Shown here in pieces: positions 29,832-38,652 of a stretch of 64,000 nucleotides of DNA. Below the pieces are notes generated by a model that did not search any database, was not told where the DNA came from, and saw only the letters and a program-made list of their open reading frames with translations. Location of the stretch: positions 2,321,001-2,385,000 of the forward strand of contig NZ_CP051183.1 in assembly GCF_012295615.1 (NCBI RefSeq), read 5' to 3'. The stretch's first letter is position 1. Each line of letters starts with the position of its first letter. A program made the translations under genes and the position numbers. This DNA is from Bermanella marisrubri. Lineage in GTDB: Bacteria; Pseudomonadota; Gammaproteobacteria; Pseudomonadales; Oceanobacteraceae.

Positions 29832-30176
29832 AAGCCCTTAAATCCTGTACAAAATCCAACCAATTACTGACCCAACCCCCATAGATAAGGGCTATGAAAA
29901 GCAGTTAGTGTACCACAACTATTTGCTTTGACTATGCTTATAGAGGCCTGTTTGTGAAGGGGTTTTACGGTTCGTCATTCATGGACGGCGCTTATCTACC
30001 TATCGAAACCAAACAACTTAAATTACAGTGAGAACAGCCTCCATGACTTCGCTTTTGTAACAAAACCATGCACTTTGGAACATGTAATCCTATGTAGATA
30101 CCCTACATCGCATGCACAAAACTGGTAGACTCGTCTCAACGCTGCTCATCCATTTGCATTTCATAGCGACAAACCA
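29832..30176. other. Divergent intergenic region, gntR / selO
   Basis: 345 bp without a gene. It must hold the outward promoters of the gntR-smc run and of selO. Visible elements are a GTG-N3-CAC motif within 29903-29920, which could be an operator for the GntR regulator (weak), and an ATGTAG/CTACAT inverted repeat at 30092-30108 in the selO leader. I see no convincing -35/-10 pair. Confidence 0.4.
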
Positions 30177-31889
30177 ATGAAAGACTCGCAACCCAACATC
30201 ACCAGTATTCAGCTACTTGCCTCTCACGCTGATTATTCATTAATGAATAATTTAAACTGTGACCCAGACGCCACCCAAGATGGTATTGATCATCAACCTA
30301 GGCAGGTTTTTTCTGGACATTATGTACCTGTAAAATCAACCCCCATTGAAAACCCTGAATATGTGGCACACAGCCATACTTTATTTAGCGAGTTAGGGTT
30401 GGCGGATAGCCTAACCACCACAGAGGATTTTACTCGCCTATTCTCGGGAGATCTTTCGTTGGTTCCCGCTCCCATGCGACAAACTGGTTGGGCCTGTGGT
30501 TATGCGTTGTCGATTTATGGTACTGAATATACCCAGCAATGCCCTTTTAGAACGGGCAATGGTTATGGCGACGGTCGAGCAGTTTCGGTACTAGAAGCGG
30601 TACTGAATGGTCAACGCTGGGAAATGCAATTAAAAGGCGGTGGGCGCACGCCTTATTGTCGTGGTGCAGACGGTCGTGCGGTTTTGCGCTCCAGCGTGCG
30701 TGAGTTTTTAGCACAAGAACACATGCACGCATTAGGCGTTCCAACTTCGCGCTCTCTCAGTTTATATGTTTCGAAAACCGAAACCGTTAAGCGCCCCTGG
30801 TATTCCGAAGGCTCTCATTCGCCCGACCCAGATCAACTCGTATTAGAACCGGTGGCCATTAGTACCCGTGTGGCACCGTCGTTTATTCGCGTAGGTCAAT
30901 TGGAACTCTTTGCACGTCGTGCAAGAAAACAAGAACACGAAAATGCTCTGCAAGAACTTCAACAGCTTGTATTGCATTTGATTGATCGAGAATACAAAAC
31001 TGAAATCGATCCAACATTGGATCTATCTGAAAAAGTCATTGCTCTGGCTAGCGCGTTTCGTCAGAGACTGACTAAGTTAATCGCCAACTGGATTCGAGTT
31101 GGTTATTGCCAAGGCAACTTCAATAGCGATAACTGTGCAGCCGGTGGCTTTACACTGGATTATGGTCCATTTGGCTTTTGCGAAATATTCCATCCGTTGT
31201 ATCAACCCTGGACAGGCGGTGGCCAACACTTCTCATTTATGAATCAACCATTAGCCGCAGAACAAAACTTTAAGTCCTTCTGTTCAGCACTCATGCCTTT
31301 AATCGTCGATGATGAAAAAGCACAGGCGCAACTAAAAGACATTGAAAATGGCTTTGCTTCCGTCATGCAAACAGAAATGGAAAACATGTGGGCTGCCAAA
31401 CTAGGACTGAAAACCTTTGATACAGAACTCTTCCAAGAATTAATGGCTTTAATGGTAGAAACCCCAGTGGATTACACACTATTCTTTAGAGCGCTATCAA
31501 GCATTCCCGAAGATATCACACCGCTTATTGGCAGCTTCTATCGCACAGACGAAGAACTGACCCTGCGCTGGGGGAAATGGCTAACAAAATGGCATTCGCT
31601 TATCGGTATCCATTCCGAAAACCAAGATAAAAATGCGAAGCTATTGCGCGACAAACTCTCTAAAGCGATGAAACAGGTTAACCCCAAATACACCATGCGT
31701 GAATGGTTTATCGCACCGGCTTATCAGCAAGCCGCTAAAGGAAATTACGAATTAGTAAAAGAACTGCAAACGGTTTTAACCCATCCGTACGATGAGCAAA
31801 CCGAAAAAGCAGATACGCAATACAACAAACGCAAGCCATCTGAGTTTTTTAATCTTGGCGGGGTTTCTTTTTATAGCTGTTCGTCGTAG
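30177..31889 (+). CDS. selO: SelO/YdiU family protein AMPylator-like
   Basis: 570 residues, pseudokinase fold that transfers AMP to proteins in characterised members. The nucleotide-binding core is clear: [16 protein letters not shown] near 126, [20 protein letters not shown] near 156, [20 protein letters not shown] near 230, and [12 protein letters not shown] near 330. The stretch [12 protein letters not shown] replaces the usual HGVMNTDN, keeping the Asn and Asp. It is longer than E. coli YdiU (478) with an N-terminal extension and belongs to the longer subgroup. The start ATG lacks a clear ribosome site. Confidence 0.82.
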   Translation: MKDSQPNITSIQLLASHADYSLMNNLNCDPDATQDGIDHQPRQVFSGHYVPVKSTPIENPEYVAHSHTLFSELGLADSLTTTEDFTRLFSGDLSLVPAPMRQTGWACGYALSIYGTEYTQQCPFRTGNGYGDGRAVSVLEAVLNGQRWEMQLKGGGRTPYCRGADGRAVLRSSVREFLAQEHMHALGVPTSRSLSLYVSKTETVKRPWYSEGSHSPDPDQLVLEPVAISTRVAPSFIRVGQLELFARRARKQEHENALQELQQLVLHLIDREYKTEIDPTLDLSEKVIALASAFRQRLTKLIANWIRVGYCQGNFNSDNCAAGGFTLDYGPFGFCEIFHPLYQPWTGGGQHFSFMNQPLAAEQNFKSFCSALMPLIVDDEKAQAQLKDIENGFASVMQTEMENMWAAKLGLKTFDTELFQELMALMVETPVDYTLFFRALSSIPEDITPLIGSFYRTDEELTLRWGKWLTKWHSLIGIHSENQDKNAKLLRDKLSKAMKQVNPKYTMREWFIAPAYQQAAKGNYELVKELQTVLTHPYDEQTEKADTQYNKRKPSEFFNLGGVSFYSCSS

Positions 31890-32011
31890 CGAAGCTATTA
31901 TAAATCAATTAAAAAGCATCAGCTTAACTTATAGGTTTCTGCAACACCCATTATTTTAGCAAGCCGTATCAACAGTTGAGAGAAAGCAGGATTGGCAGCG
32001 GTTATTCGAGA

Positions 32012-32044
32012 AAAGGCCCTAGCAGTACTTGTTGTCGGGCCTTT
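32012..32044 (+). terminator. Probable selO terminator
   Basis: AAAGGCCC (32012-32019) and GGGCCTTT (32037-32044) form a perfect 8-bp stem with a 17-nt loop, followed by TTTGTTATT-type sequence. It is about 120 nt after the selO stop. The right arm belongs to a 28-bp repeat found again at 34304. Confidence 0.5.
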
Positions 32045-32062
32045 GTTATTGGCGACTGCTGT
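32035..32062 (+). repeat. 28-bp direct repeat, copy 1
   Basis: Begins TCGGGCCTTTGTTATTGGCG, identical over 20 bp to copy 2 at 34304, then two mismatches and an identical TGCTGT (26 of 28 matching). The two copies bracket the two-gene cassette at 32126-34064. Confidence 0.7.
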
Positions 32063-32125
32063 GGATTCGACGACGGTAGTTGCAGGTTAAAGCGACTACA
32101 TCAAATCCAAAAACCTTAAACCTGC

Positions 32126-32902
32126 CTAAGGCTTCCATCCCCGAGGCGGGGGTGGCGGAGGTGTCATAAGCTTTCTTTTCCGCTCAGTATAAGAATCATT
32201 ACTTAGCTGAACATCATTAAATATAGCGATCGGCGGCCTATAAACAAACAACGCATGTAGTAGATATTTATAAATTTTGATCAAGACTTTTGTTCTATCT
32301 GCGAACAAGCTCATCGAAGCATTTGGTTCTGGCTCTGTCTCGGAGGCCTCACCAATGAGGCCTACCAAAACCTTACTATTTGGTCTTCGGGGGTCATCAA
32401 AGTATCGGCAAACGCCCAGCATAGGAAGCCAACTCTTCATAACTTCTGTAAATTCATCATTTTCAGCTTTATCCTGCAATACCCTCACAACAATTTCATA
32501 ATAGATGTTTTCGTGAAATGCCTCACAGCCATTATAACTAAACTCATAATTCTGAACGTGAGGGTTTTCTAGATGCGTTGCTATATTGAGTATATACCGC
32601 CCACCGTTCATAAAGAGATTGATTGAAAAACCAATCATAATAAGGATAGTGACCGTTCTAAAAGCGTTAGAAACAACACTGACCTTCCTCTTAGACCACA
32701 CTTCGTTTCTATAGCGCTTTAAAAAGCGAGTAGAAAAAATTACTAGTACGGTTACGAGACATAACAAAGCAATCGCTATAACCGTATACTGGATATGGAA
32801 TATTTCATAAATTGTATTGAATATCCAAAAACCCAGCCAAGTCGCAGTTAACGCAAGCAGTGTAAACAAGAGCCCCAAAAAGATTCGTGATAATATTTTC
32901 AT
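32126..32902 (-). CDS. Membrane protein of unknown function, Pro-rich tail
   Basis: 258 residues from the ATG at 32902, chosen for its AAGGA ribosome site 8 nt upstream; an ATG at 32926 lies inside the upstream gene. Three hydrophobic segments near the N-terminus (ILSRIFLGLLFTLLALTATW, VIAIALLCLVTVLVIF, TVTILIMIGFSINLFM) precede a soluble region of about 150 residues that likely faces the periplasm. It ends in six prolines followed by RGWKP. No family recognised. AT-rich compared with the flanking genes. The gap to the lipoprotein gene upstream is 4 bp, so they form a unit. Confidence 0.65.
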   Translation of the reverse strand: MKILSRIFLGLLFTLLALTATWLGFWIFNTIYEIFHIQYTVIAIALLCLVTVLVIFSTRFLKRYRNEVWSKRKVSVVSNAFRTVTILIMIGFSINLFMNGGRYILNIATHLENPHVQNYEFSYNGCEAFHENIYYEIVVRVLQDKAENDEFTEVMKSWLPMLGVCRYFDDPRRPNSKVLVGLIGEASETEPEPNASMSLFADRTKVLIKIYKYLLHALFVYRPPIAIFNDVQLSNDSYTERKRKLMTPPPPPPRGWKP

Positions 32903-32906
32903 GCTG

Positions 32907-34064
32907 TCATTCCTTGTCAACATCATTATTCATTGACGCCAATGCGCTTTTGGATAACCAGCCTGATATTGCTATACAGAATGGTTCATATTCCTCATTT
33001 TTGTTATCACAATACACTTCCCGCAATGTCGAATCACTGATATTGACGATACTGATATTGTCCGTATAAGGTTTCTTATAATCACTGCCGTGATACCGCC
33101 ACTGCTGAGCATAATCTATATCGTCATGATCAATTATAAAATATCTATCAGATCCAATAGTCAGCGCAGGCCCTATTGTCGACAAGTACTTTGTATCTAA
33201 GTGTGGGTGAATTTCACCAATGATATTCTCATCCATCAATGGCGACCCTTGCTTTAAGAAAACTGCGTTTTCGTGATATTTTTTTGATTTCTCGACAACT
33301 CGTATACCCGGAATATGTGTTTGGTATCCTGGATAATTTTCCCTTGGCTCGGTGCGTAAGTATTCACCGGTAGACAAGTCATAAAAATGCATATCCCCCA
33401 AGGGGACAAGTACAAGATTTTCAGAAGGATATATTTCAATGCGGGCTTCAGAGCGACGACTCGGCTTATATGAATAATCCGACATGATTGGCTCTTGGCT
33501 TTTAGATTTCAAATCATACTTAAACAAATTGAAATCTCTATCATAAAAATAGACAGTTTGACTATCAGGCGACCAAAACACCTTAGAATGTTCATCAATT
33601 TTATTAACGCTATGCTCAACTTGTCTATTTTCCATGTTGATTAATAGGAAGTTATAAAGATAGCTTTCTCGATACATCAACGCTAAATACTTACGATCAG
33701 GTGATAAATACATTGGTCCTTCTATATCGATAGACTTAACACCCTTAAATAGTTTTGAGATCTCGTCTTCACTAAAAACTTGCTCAACTTTAGTACCCTC
33801 AAGATTAATTCTGTAGATACCTGGAATTGAGTTGTAATCGCGACTTTTCGCCATAGAAAACATCAAGTAGGGTTTGTTTTCCCACGCTAGATCTTGTTTC
33901 TCTATTATTGGAGTATGTAGCTTATAGACCCCCCATCGATATCGATCCTGAAATTTAGTCTCAAATTGCTTAGGTTTATTATTTGAATCAGAGGATGGTG
34001 GTATGCACCCAAAAAGAAAGGCTGAAATAGCCAATATGCAGAGAGCATTCAAGAGGTTCTTCAT
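32907..34064 (-). CDS. Lipoprotein with predicted WD40/TolB-like propeller
   Basis: 385 residues. Signal and lipobox (ILAISAFLFGC, lipid on Cys20). The body has repeated strands with Asp/Ser turns typical of propeller blades: PMYLSPDRKYLALMYRES near 117, KVFWSPDSQTVYFYDRDFN near 163, NLVLVPLGDMHFYDLSTGEY near 214. The SPDxxxxxF pattern is that of PD40/TolB-like blades (inference). Probably an envelope protein acting with the membrane protein downstream. No named family recognised. Low GC relative to neighbours. Confidence 0.65.
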   Translation of the reverse strand: MKNLLNALCILAISAFLFGCIPPSSDSNNKPKQFETKFQDRYRWGVYKLHTPIIEKQDLAWENKPYLMFSMAKSRDYNSIPGIYRINLEGTKVEQVFSEDEISKLFKGVKSIDIEGPMYLSPDRKYLALMYRESYLYNFLLINMENRQVEHSVNKIDEHSKVFWSPDSQTVYFYDRDFNLFKYDLKSKSQEPIMSDYSYKPSRRSEARIEIYPSENLVLVPLGDMHFYDLSTGEYLRTEPRENYPGYQTHIPGIRVVEKSKKYHENAVFLKQGSPLMDENIIGEIHPHLDTKYLSTIGPALTIGSDRYFIIDHDDIDYAQQWRYHGSDYKKPYTDNISIVNISDSTLREVYCDNKNEEYEPFCIAISGWLSKSALASMNNDVDKE

Positions 34065-34457
34065 GATAATCCGTTATCTCATATTACGTATTAATTCCCA
34101 CTCCCAAATCTGACATTCAAGCACTACTCAAACATCAGCAAGAGATCAATAGCTGATCAGAATAATGTATTTCATTACTCAATAGTACCTTTTAAAGGTG
34201 ATAATCATGATGTTAGAGAGTTTATTTGAACTATGTAACAAAAAATCAAAACCTTGCATAAATGATTCTATAATTTAGGCAGTATAGAACCGAGCCTAGG
34301 TTCTCGGGCCTTTGTTATTGGCGGTTGCTGTAGGGTTAGGGATGATTGTTTAAGAAAAGCTATTGATTAATTTTATATCTGATCGGTGTATTTACGTTAT
34401 TGCACTATGCATAAATTGAGGGTTTACCAGCACTGTAGTCCCTGCATGAACTTCTTC
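34065..34457. other. Intergenic region with second repeat copy
   Basis: 393 bp without a gene, AT-rich. It holds the promoter region of the lipoprotein gene (not resolved), a small hairpin AGAACC/GGTTCT (34286-34291 / 34299-34304), and the second copy of the 28-bp repeat. I see nothing else in it. Confidence 0.5.
34304..34331 (+). repeat. 28-bp direct repeat, copy 2
   Basis: Matches 32035-32062 at 26 of 28 positions (20 identical, 2 mismatches, 6 identical), in the same orientation. It sits 240 bp past the start of the lipoprotein gene, so the two copies delimit about 2.27 kb. Confidence 0.7.
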
Positions 34458-34721
34458 TTATTCGTAGTGACTCCACAAACGCAAAACTTTCACTACCTGC
34501 TCTTCGTCGATGACTTGATAAACTAATCGATGTTGAATGTTAATGCGCCTTGAGTAAGCGCCTGACAAATCACCAATTAACTTCTCGAATGGCGGCGGCT
34601 TGCGGTAGGGATCCTCAGCAATCAAGGACAGCAGCTCTTGGGCTTTGGGTTTAAGACCACTGGAGGCTAATTTCTTCGCATCTTTTTGGGCTTGCTTAGT
34701 ATAAACCAACTTCCATGTCAC
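34458..34721 (-). CDS. yoeB: Toxin YoeB (mRNA endonuclease)
   Basis: 87 residues of the RelE/YoeB fold, a ribosome-dependent mRNA cleaving toxin. The start MTWKLVYTKQAQKDAKKL and end VVKVLRLWSHYE are typical YoeB. The general base Glu46 (PFEKL), Arg65 (QHRLVYQV) and C-terminal His85-Tyr86 are present, so it looks active. It overlaps the antitoxin gene by 4 bp (ATGA) in the usual antitoxin-first order. Confidence 0.92.
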   Translation of the reverse strand: MTWKLVYTKQAQKDAKKLASSGLKPKAQELLSLIAEDPYRKPPPFEKLIGDLSGAYSRRINIQHRLVYQVIDEEQVVKVLRLWSHYE

Positions 34722-34960
34722 CAGTCCAGCTCCTCATCGCATTCATCCACTGGGGTATCCATCCCCTCACGTATTGACTCCCGCATACCAGGAACCGATA
34801 GCAAATAAAGGGTTTCCTGAATAGCGGACCAATCTTCTTCAGAAATCAAAACCGCCTTATTGCGCTTGCCAGTAATCACGATTGGCTGATGTGACTCTGC
34901 CGTCTCGTCAATCAAACGATAAAGATTACTGCGCGCCTCTGTAGCTGTAATACCTGCCAT
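34718..34960 (-). CDS. yefM: Antitoxin YefM
   Basis: 80 residues, Phd/YefM fold; binds DNA with its N-terminal half and YoeB with its C-terminal half. The start is the ATG at 34960 (MAGITATEARSNLYRLIDE), which has a GAGGTG ribosome site, rather than the ATG 10 codons upstream. PIVITGKRNKAVLISEEDW is the family core. Acidic C-terminus (DTPVDECDEELDW). It should autorepress with YoeB through GTAC sites upstream. Confidence 0.92.
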   Translation of the reverse strand: MAGITATEARSNLYRLIDETAESHQPIVITGKRNKAVLISEEDWSAIQETLYLLSVPGMRESIREGMDTPVDECDEELDW

Positions 34961-34994
34961 GACACACCTCAAAGTGTTCAACCTTTGCACAATT

Positions 34995-35026
34995 GTACGC
35001 CATTACGTACGTTCGTCAAGACGTAC
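34995..35026. promoter_or_regulatory. Putative YefM-YoeB operator
   Basis: Three GTAC cores occur within 32 bp (34995, 35007, 35023), the middle one inside the palindrome ACGTACGT. Known YefM operators are palindromes with a TGTACA core, and this cluster starts 35 bp upstream of yefM. Confidence 0.45.
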
Positions 35027-35030
35027 TGAA

Positions 35031-35058
35031 TTGATTAAACTGATGTTTTTGATATAGA
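35031..35058 (+). promoter_or_regulatory. Possible promoter directed away from yefM
   Basis: TTGATT (35031-35036), 16-bp spacer, TATAGA (35053-35058) on the plus strand, followed by a good ribosome site and a mini-ORF. Weak evidence: AT-rich sequence gives such matches often. Confidence 0.3.
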
Positions 35059-35080
35059 TATAAGCTTTTAGGAGAGGTAG

Positions 35081-35116
35081 ATGCCGGGCGACGACTTTGG
35101 GATATTACTTGACTAG
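35081..35116 (+). CDS. Candidate 11-codon mini-ORF
   Basis: ATG with a strong GGAGAGG site 3-9 nt upstream, encoding MPGDDFGILLD and a stop. It could be a leader peptide, a decayed gene end or chance. No downstream plus-strand gene follows; the next gene is convergent. Confidence 0.2.
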   Translation: MPGDDFGILLD

Positions 35117-35171
35117 GAGCTAGCTTGCGAAGGGAGCTTCAAATGCTCGCCCCTCCATAGCCTGACGAACA

Positions 35172-35651
35172 TCATGGGAGGTCATAGTTAAACTCCTCAC
35201 GTTGTACTTCTTTGGGTAAGATACCTGAATTAATGCCAAGAATATCATCTTCAAATCCGGTACAGTACTTTTGAGCGATGACTTTGTCTCGATTTAGAAC
35301 CAATAAACCAGAATACTCTGACTTGCTCCATTGCCCATCACCAACTTGCCGTGAATTGCACATAACGTCATAAAGAACATAGCTATAATCACCATTTTGG
35401 AATCTTAACCTGCTCATTCCACCACCCGGGCAAAATGTGCTGCTAAAAACAGGAGAATTCAATTTTATTTCGACTTTATCTTCTTTCCCATAAATGTAAT
35501 TAACAGTGGCATTGGGTGTTAAACAAGCTGATACGTTTTTATTTCCCATTTCACAAGAAAAGATGACTCTATCTTCTACATTGCACATGTTATTTCCAAA
35601 AACAGAGAAACTCGCTACCAATAAAGTCGGTAAGAGATATTTAGATTTCAC
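35172..35651 (-). CDS. Secreted protein of unknown function
   Basis: 159 residues from a GTG at 35651, chosen because it gives a signal peptide (KSKYLLPTLLVASFSVFGN) with cleavage near FGN. An open frame extends upstream to an ATG at 35780, but those 43 residues read as noncoding. The mature part has six cysteines (e.g. MCNVEDRVIFSCEMGNKNVSAC), suggesting disulphides and periplasmic or secreted location. No family recognised. It lies alone in the accessory stretch. Confidence 0.5.
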   Translation of the reverse strand: MKSKYLLPTLLVASFSVFGNNMCNVEDRVIFSCEMGNKNVSACLTPNATVNYIYGKEDKVEIKLNSPVFSSTFCPGGGMSRLRFQNGDYSYVLYDVMCNSRQVGDGQWSKSEYSGLLVLNRDKVIAQKYCTGFEDDILGINSGILPKEVQREEFNYDLP

Positions 35652-36006
35652 TGAAAGTCTTCTAGAAAATGCACATCGCTTAGTGGAAGTAATGGAACTA
35701 AAAATAAGTTGCAGGTGTGCTCGATTTTTCATAAATGCTAGGGTTCTCCATTGGCAACTATTTATTCGATAATATCTCATTCTGCATGTCTTTTCCTCGG
35801 ACTTCTAGTATACCAAGCCTCGATACTCATCACTCTAGAAACTGGCGCAGATAGCCTTCGTAAACATTTATCTAAGGACACTCGTCTCTAACTTCAAAGG
35901 CTCATCTAGCACTATTTGAGCCTCCTTTCTCGCTTTTTGGATGCCTTGCTTTAAATCTTCCGGTTTTATTGACCCTTATCAATTTTCTATTTTTTTATAT
36001 AGGGTG

Positions 36007-36038
36007 CCCCTTGAATATCCATTAATCGCTCCTATTTA
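36007..36038 (+). promoter_or_regulatory. Sigma-32 (RpoH)-like promoter of hsp20
   Basis: CCCCTTGAA (36007-36015), 14-bp spacer, TCCTATTTA (36030-36038). This matches the RpoH pattern CCCTTGAA-N13-15-CCCCATnTA with two mismatches in the -10 and suits a small heat-shock gene. Confidence 0.7.
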
Positions 36039-36149
36039 TTAAGCAAACGAAGTCGACTTTACGTTTAACTAGATATGACATACATGATTAACAAAGACTG
36101 ATTGCGAGACTTTGCAGTAATTGGCCATGCGCAATCTTTTTAACTGAAC

Positions 36150-36173
36150 TTTGAGTATATAAAACTCAGGAGG
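36150..36173 (+). promoter_or_regulatory. Candidate RNA thermometer over the hsp20 ribosome site
   Basis: TTTGAGT (36150-36156) pairs with ACTCAGG (36164-36170) around a 7-nt loop. Two of the seven pairs are U-G wobbles, formed with the first bases of the AGGAGG site (36168-36173). Such U-rich hairpins against the Shine-Dalgarno open on heating in other hsp20 leaders. Confidence 0.45.
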
Positions 36174-36179
36174 CTGATT

Positions 36180-36611
36180 ATGAAATTAACAACTTGGGAT
36201 CCGTTCCGTGAAATGGAAGCTGTTTTAGATCGCTACCGCCCTGCCCGCGGCGTGGCCTCTAATGAAGAAATAACACGCAGTGATTGGTATCCAAGCGTGG
36301 ATGTTTCGGAAACCGATGCGGCGTTCCACATTCACGCTGAATTACCCGGTGTGAAGAAAGACGATATTAAAGTAACGGTTCATGATGGCATTTTGACCTT
36401 GAGTGGTCAGCGCGAAAATGTTCATGAGCAGAAGGATAAAAAGGTACATCGCGTAGAGCGCAGTTTTGGTTCTTTCCGCCGCAGCTTTACCTTGCCAGAT
36501 AATGTGCAAGGGGAAGATGTTCAGGCGAACTTCCAAGACGGTGTACTTGAAGTGGATATACCTAAAGTGGAAAAACAAAAACCGAAACAAGTGGAAGTCC
36601 AAGTGAAGTAA
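36180..36611 (+). CDS. Small heat shock protein Hsp20
   Basis: 143-residue alpha-crystallin-type chaperone that holds unfolding proteins. N-terminus MKLTTWDPFREMEAVLDRY is the common class with ~145 residues, not IbpA-like in sequence. The crystallin domain (about 36-128) has YPSVDVSETDAAFHIHAELP, GVKKDDIKVTVHDGILTLSG and SFRRSFTLPDNV. The tail KPKQVEVQVK carries the short V-x-V contact motif. Strong AGGAGG site; sigma-32-like promoter upstream; perfect terminator downstream. Confidence 0.93.
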   Translation: MKLTTWDPFREMEAVLDRYRPARGVASNEEITRSDWYPSVDVSETDAAFHIHAELPGVKKDDIKVTVHDGILTLSGQRENVHEQKDKKVHRVERSFGSFRRSFTLPDNVQGEDVQANFQDGVLEVDIPKVEKQKPKQVEVQVK

Positions 36612-36641
36612 AAACGTCACTGGATGGAATACTAAAAAGAC

Positions 36642-36680
36642 AAAGGCTGCTTGCTTCTCTCATGGAAGCAAGCAGCCTTT
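36642..36680. terminator. Bidirectional intrinsic terminator, hsp20 / acs
   Basis: Perfect 16-bp stem (36642-36657 with 36665-36680) and 7-nt loop, followed by TGTTTTTTC on the plus strand and preceded by an A-run that gives U's on the minus strand. It serves hsp20 and the convergent acs gene. Confidence 0.9.
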
Positions 36681-36705
36681 TGTTTTTTCGCTCTCTATTA
36701 AAGCG

Positions 36706-38652
36706 CTATTTATTTAAGCGCTCTTTCATCAAAGTATCAACCACGCTAGGATCCGCCAGCGTGGAGGTATCGCCTAAATTGTCGCATTCATTGGCGGCTA
36801 ATTTACGCAAGATACGGCGCATGATTTTACCGCTTCGGGTTTTAGGTAAGCCCGGTGCAAATTGAATCAAGTCGGGCGTCGCTATTGCGCCAATATCCGA
36901 ACGCACCCAGTCTTTTAACTCTTGATTTAGCTCTTCGCTAGGTGACGTTCCGACCATTGGCGTGACGTACACATAAATCCCTTGGCCTTTGATGTCATGA
37001 GGGTAACCGACCACGGCGGCTTCGGATACTTTAGGGTGCGCCACTAACGAACTTTCGATCTCGGCAGTCCCCATGCGGTGGCCTGATACATTCAGTACGT
37101 CGTCTACTCGACCAGTTATCCAGTAGTAACCGTCTTCATCGCGGCGCACACCATCACCAGAAAAATATTTACCCGGGAAAGTTTTGAAGTAGGTATCGAT
37201 AAAGCGCTGATGATCGCCATAGACCGTGCGCATTTGTCCAGGCCAGCTATCCAGAATACACAGAGCACCATCAGTGGCGCCTTCTAGTATATTGCCTTCG
37301 TTATCCACGACCGCCGGTTGTACGCCCGGCATAGGTTTCGTCGCAGAACCGGGTTTTAAATCGGTCGCTCCCGGTAACGGGCTGATCAGAATACCGCCGG
37401 TTTCCGTTTGCCACCAAGTATCAACGATAGGACAACGTTCGTCACCCATGGTTTTAAAATACCATTCCCACGCTTCTGGGTTGATGGGTTCACCCACGGT
37501 ACCCAAAAGGTGCAGGCTTTTACGGCTTGTACCTTCGACAGCTTTATCGCCATGGGCCATCAGCGCACGAATGGCGGTAGGTGCGGTATAAAGAATATTG
37601 ATTTGGTGTTTATCCACCACTTGGGCCATGCGGTTAACACCGGGATAATTAGGTACCCCCTCAAATAAGACGGTGGTGGCAGCATTGGCTAGTGGACCAT
37701 AAATCATATAGCTATGACCTGTAATCCAACCTACGTCAGCAGTACACCAATATATATCACCGGGCTTATAGTCAAACACGTATTGGTGAGTAAAGGCGGC
37801 ATACACCAAATAGCCACCCGTGGTATGCAAGACGCCTTTGGGTTTTCCGGTACTGCCAGAGGTGTAAAGAATAAACAATGGATCCTCTGCATTCATGGCT
37901 TCCACTGGGCATTCGTCTTTTACATTCTTCAGCGCATCTTCGTATTTTACATCGCGCCCTTCTACCCAGTTTACGTTAGCTCCGGTACGAGTAACGACGA
38001 GTACTTTTTCCATACACTCGGTACCGGCTTTACCTAATGCTTCGTCCACGCTGGCTTTGAGTGGAATGGTTTTGCCACCGCGAATACCTTCATCGGCGGT
38101 AATTAGGAATTTACTATTACAGTCTTCGATGCGACCCGCCAAGGCGTCAGGACTGAAGCCACCAAAGACCACACTATGTATGGCGCCGATCCGCGCGCAG
38201 GCCAACATGGCTAATGAAGCTTCAACCACCATCGGCATATAAAGCGTAACCACATCGCCCTTTTTTACGCCCATATCTTTTAAAACATTGGCGAAGCGAC
38301 TTACGGCTAAATGCAGGTCCGCATAGCTGAGGGTTTTGTCGTCTTTCGGATCATCCCCTTCCCAAATAATGGCGGTTTGTTCCGCTTTATCGGCAAGGTG
38401 ACGGTCTACGCAGTTATAGCAGACGTTTAACTCGCCATCGTGGAACCATTTAATGTGTAGATCTTTTTCGTCGTAACTAACGTCTTTTACTTGAGTGTAG
38501 GGCTTGGACCAATGCAGGCGTTGGCCATGCTCACGCCAGAATCCTTCCGGGTCATTGATGGAAGCCTGATACATGGCCTCGTAATCTTCTTTATCAAGAT
38601 GAGCGCGATCTGACCAACCGGACATCACGGGATGTAGCTTCACTTCGGACAT
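36706..38652 (-). CDS. acs: Acetyl-CoA synthetase Acs
   Basis: AMP-forming acetate activation. 648 residues from the ATG at 38652, which has an AGGAGAG site; an upstream frame to 38730 adds 26 residues with no family match. Motifs: [20 protein letters not shown] (P-loop, about 262), [10 protein letters not shown] (about 414), [20 protein letters not shown] (about 495), and the acetylatable Lys in TRSGKIMRR near 610. A neighbouring DUF2804 gene is divergent. Confidence 0.95.
   Translation of the reverse strand: MSEVKLHPVMSGWSDRAHLDKEDYEAMYQASINDPEGFWREHGQRLHWSKPYTQVKDVSYDEKDLHIKWFHDGELNVCYNCVDRHLADKAEQTAIIWEGDDPKDDKTLSYADLHLAVSRFANVLKDMGVKKGDVVTLYMPMVVEASLAMLACARIGAIHSVVFGGFSPDALAGRIEDCNSKFLITADEGIRGGKTIPLKASVDEALGKAGTECMEKVLVVTRTGANVNWVEGRDVKYEDALKNVKDECPVEAMNAEDPLFILYTSGSTGKPKGVLHTTGGYLVYAAFTHQYVFDYKPGDIYWCTADVGWITGHSYMIYGPLANAATTVLFEGVPNYPGVNRMAQVVDKHQINILYTAPTAIRALMAHGDKAVEGTSRKSLHLLGTVGEPINPEAWEWYFKTMGDERCPIVDTWWQTETGGILISPLPGATDLKPGSATKPMPGVQPAVVDNEGNILEGATDGALCILDSWPGQMRTVYGDHQRFIDTYFKTFPGKYFSGDGVRRDEDGYYWITGRVDDVLNVSGHRMGTAEIESSLVAHPKVSEAAVVGYPHDIKGQGIYVYVTPMVGTSPSEELNQELKDWVRSDIGAIATPDLIQFAPGLPKTRSGKIMRRILRKLAANECDNLGDTSTLADPSVVDTLMKERLNK

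Larger units (their letters stand above)
35781..36179 (+). other. hsp20 upstream region
   Basis: About 400 bp without a gene. The left half (35781-36000) shows nothing I can name. The right half contains a heat-shock-type promoter (36007-36038) and a long leader of about 135 nt ending in a hairpin over the ribosome site. Confidence 0.55.

Noticed and set aside
30092-30108. ATGTAG/CTACAT inverted repeat as an operator for selO
   Set aside because: Only 6 bp and no known regulator; kept as a note in the intergenic entry.
32035-34331. Flanking repeats considered as phage or integron attachment sites
   Set aside because: No integrase gene, tRNA gene or attC-like fold in the region; only a direct repeat remains as evidence.
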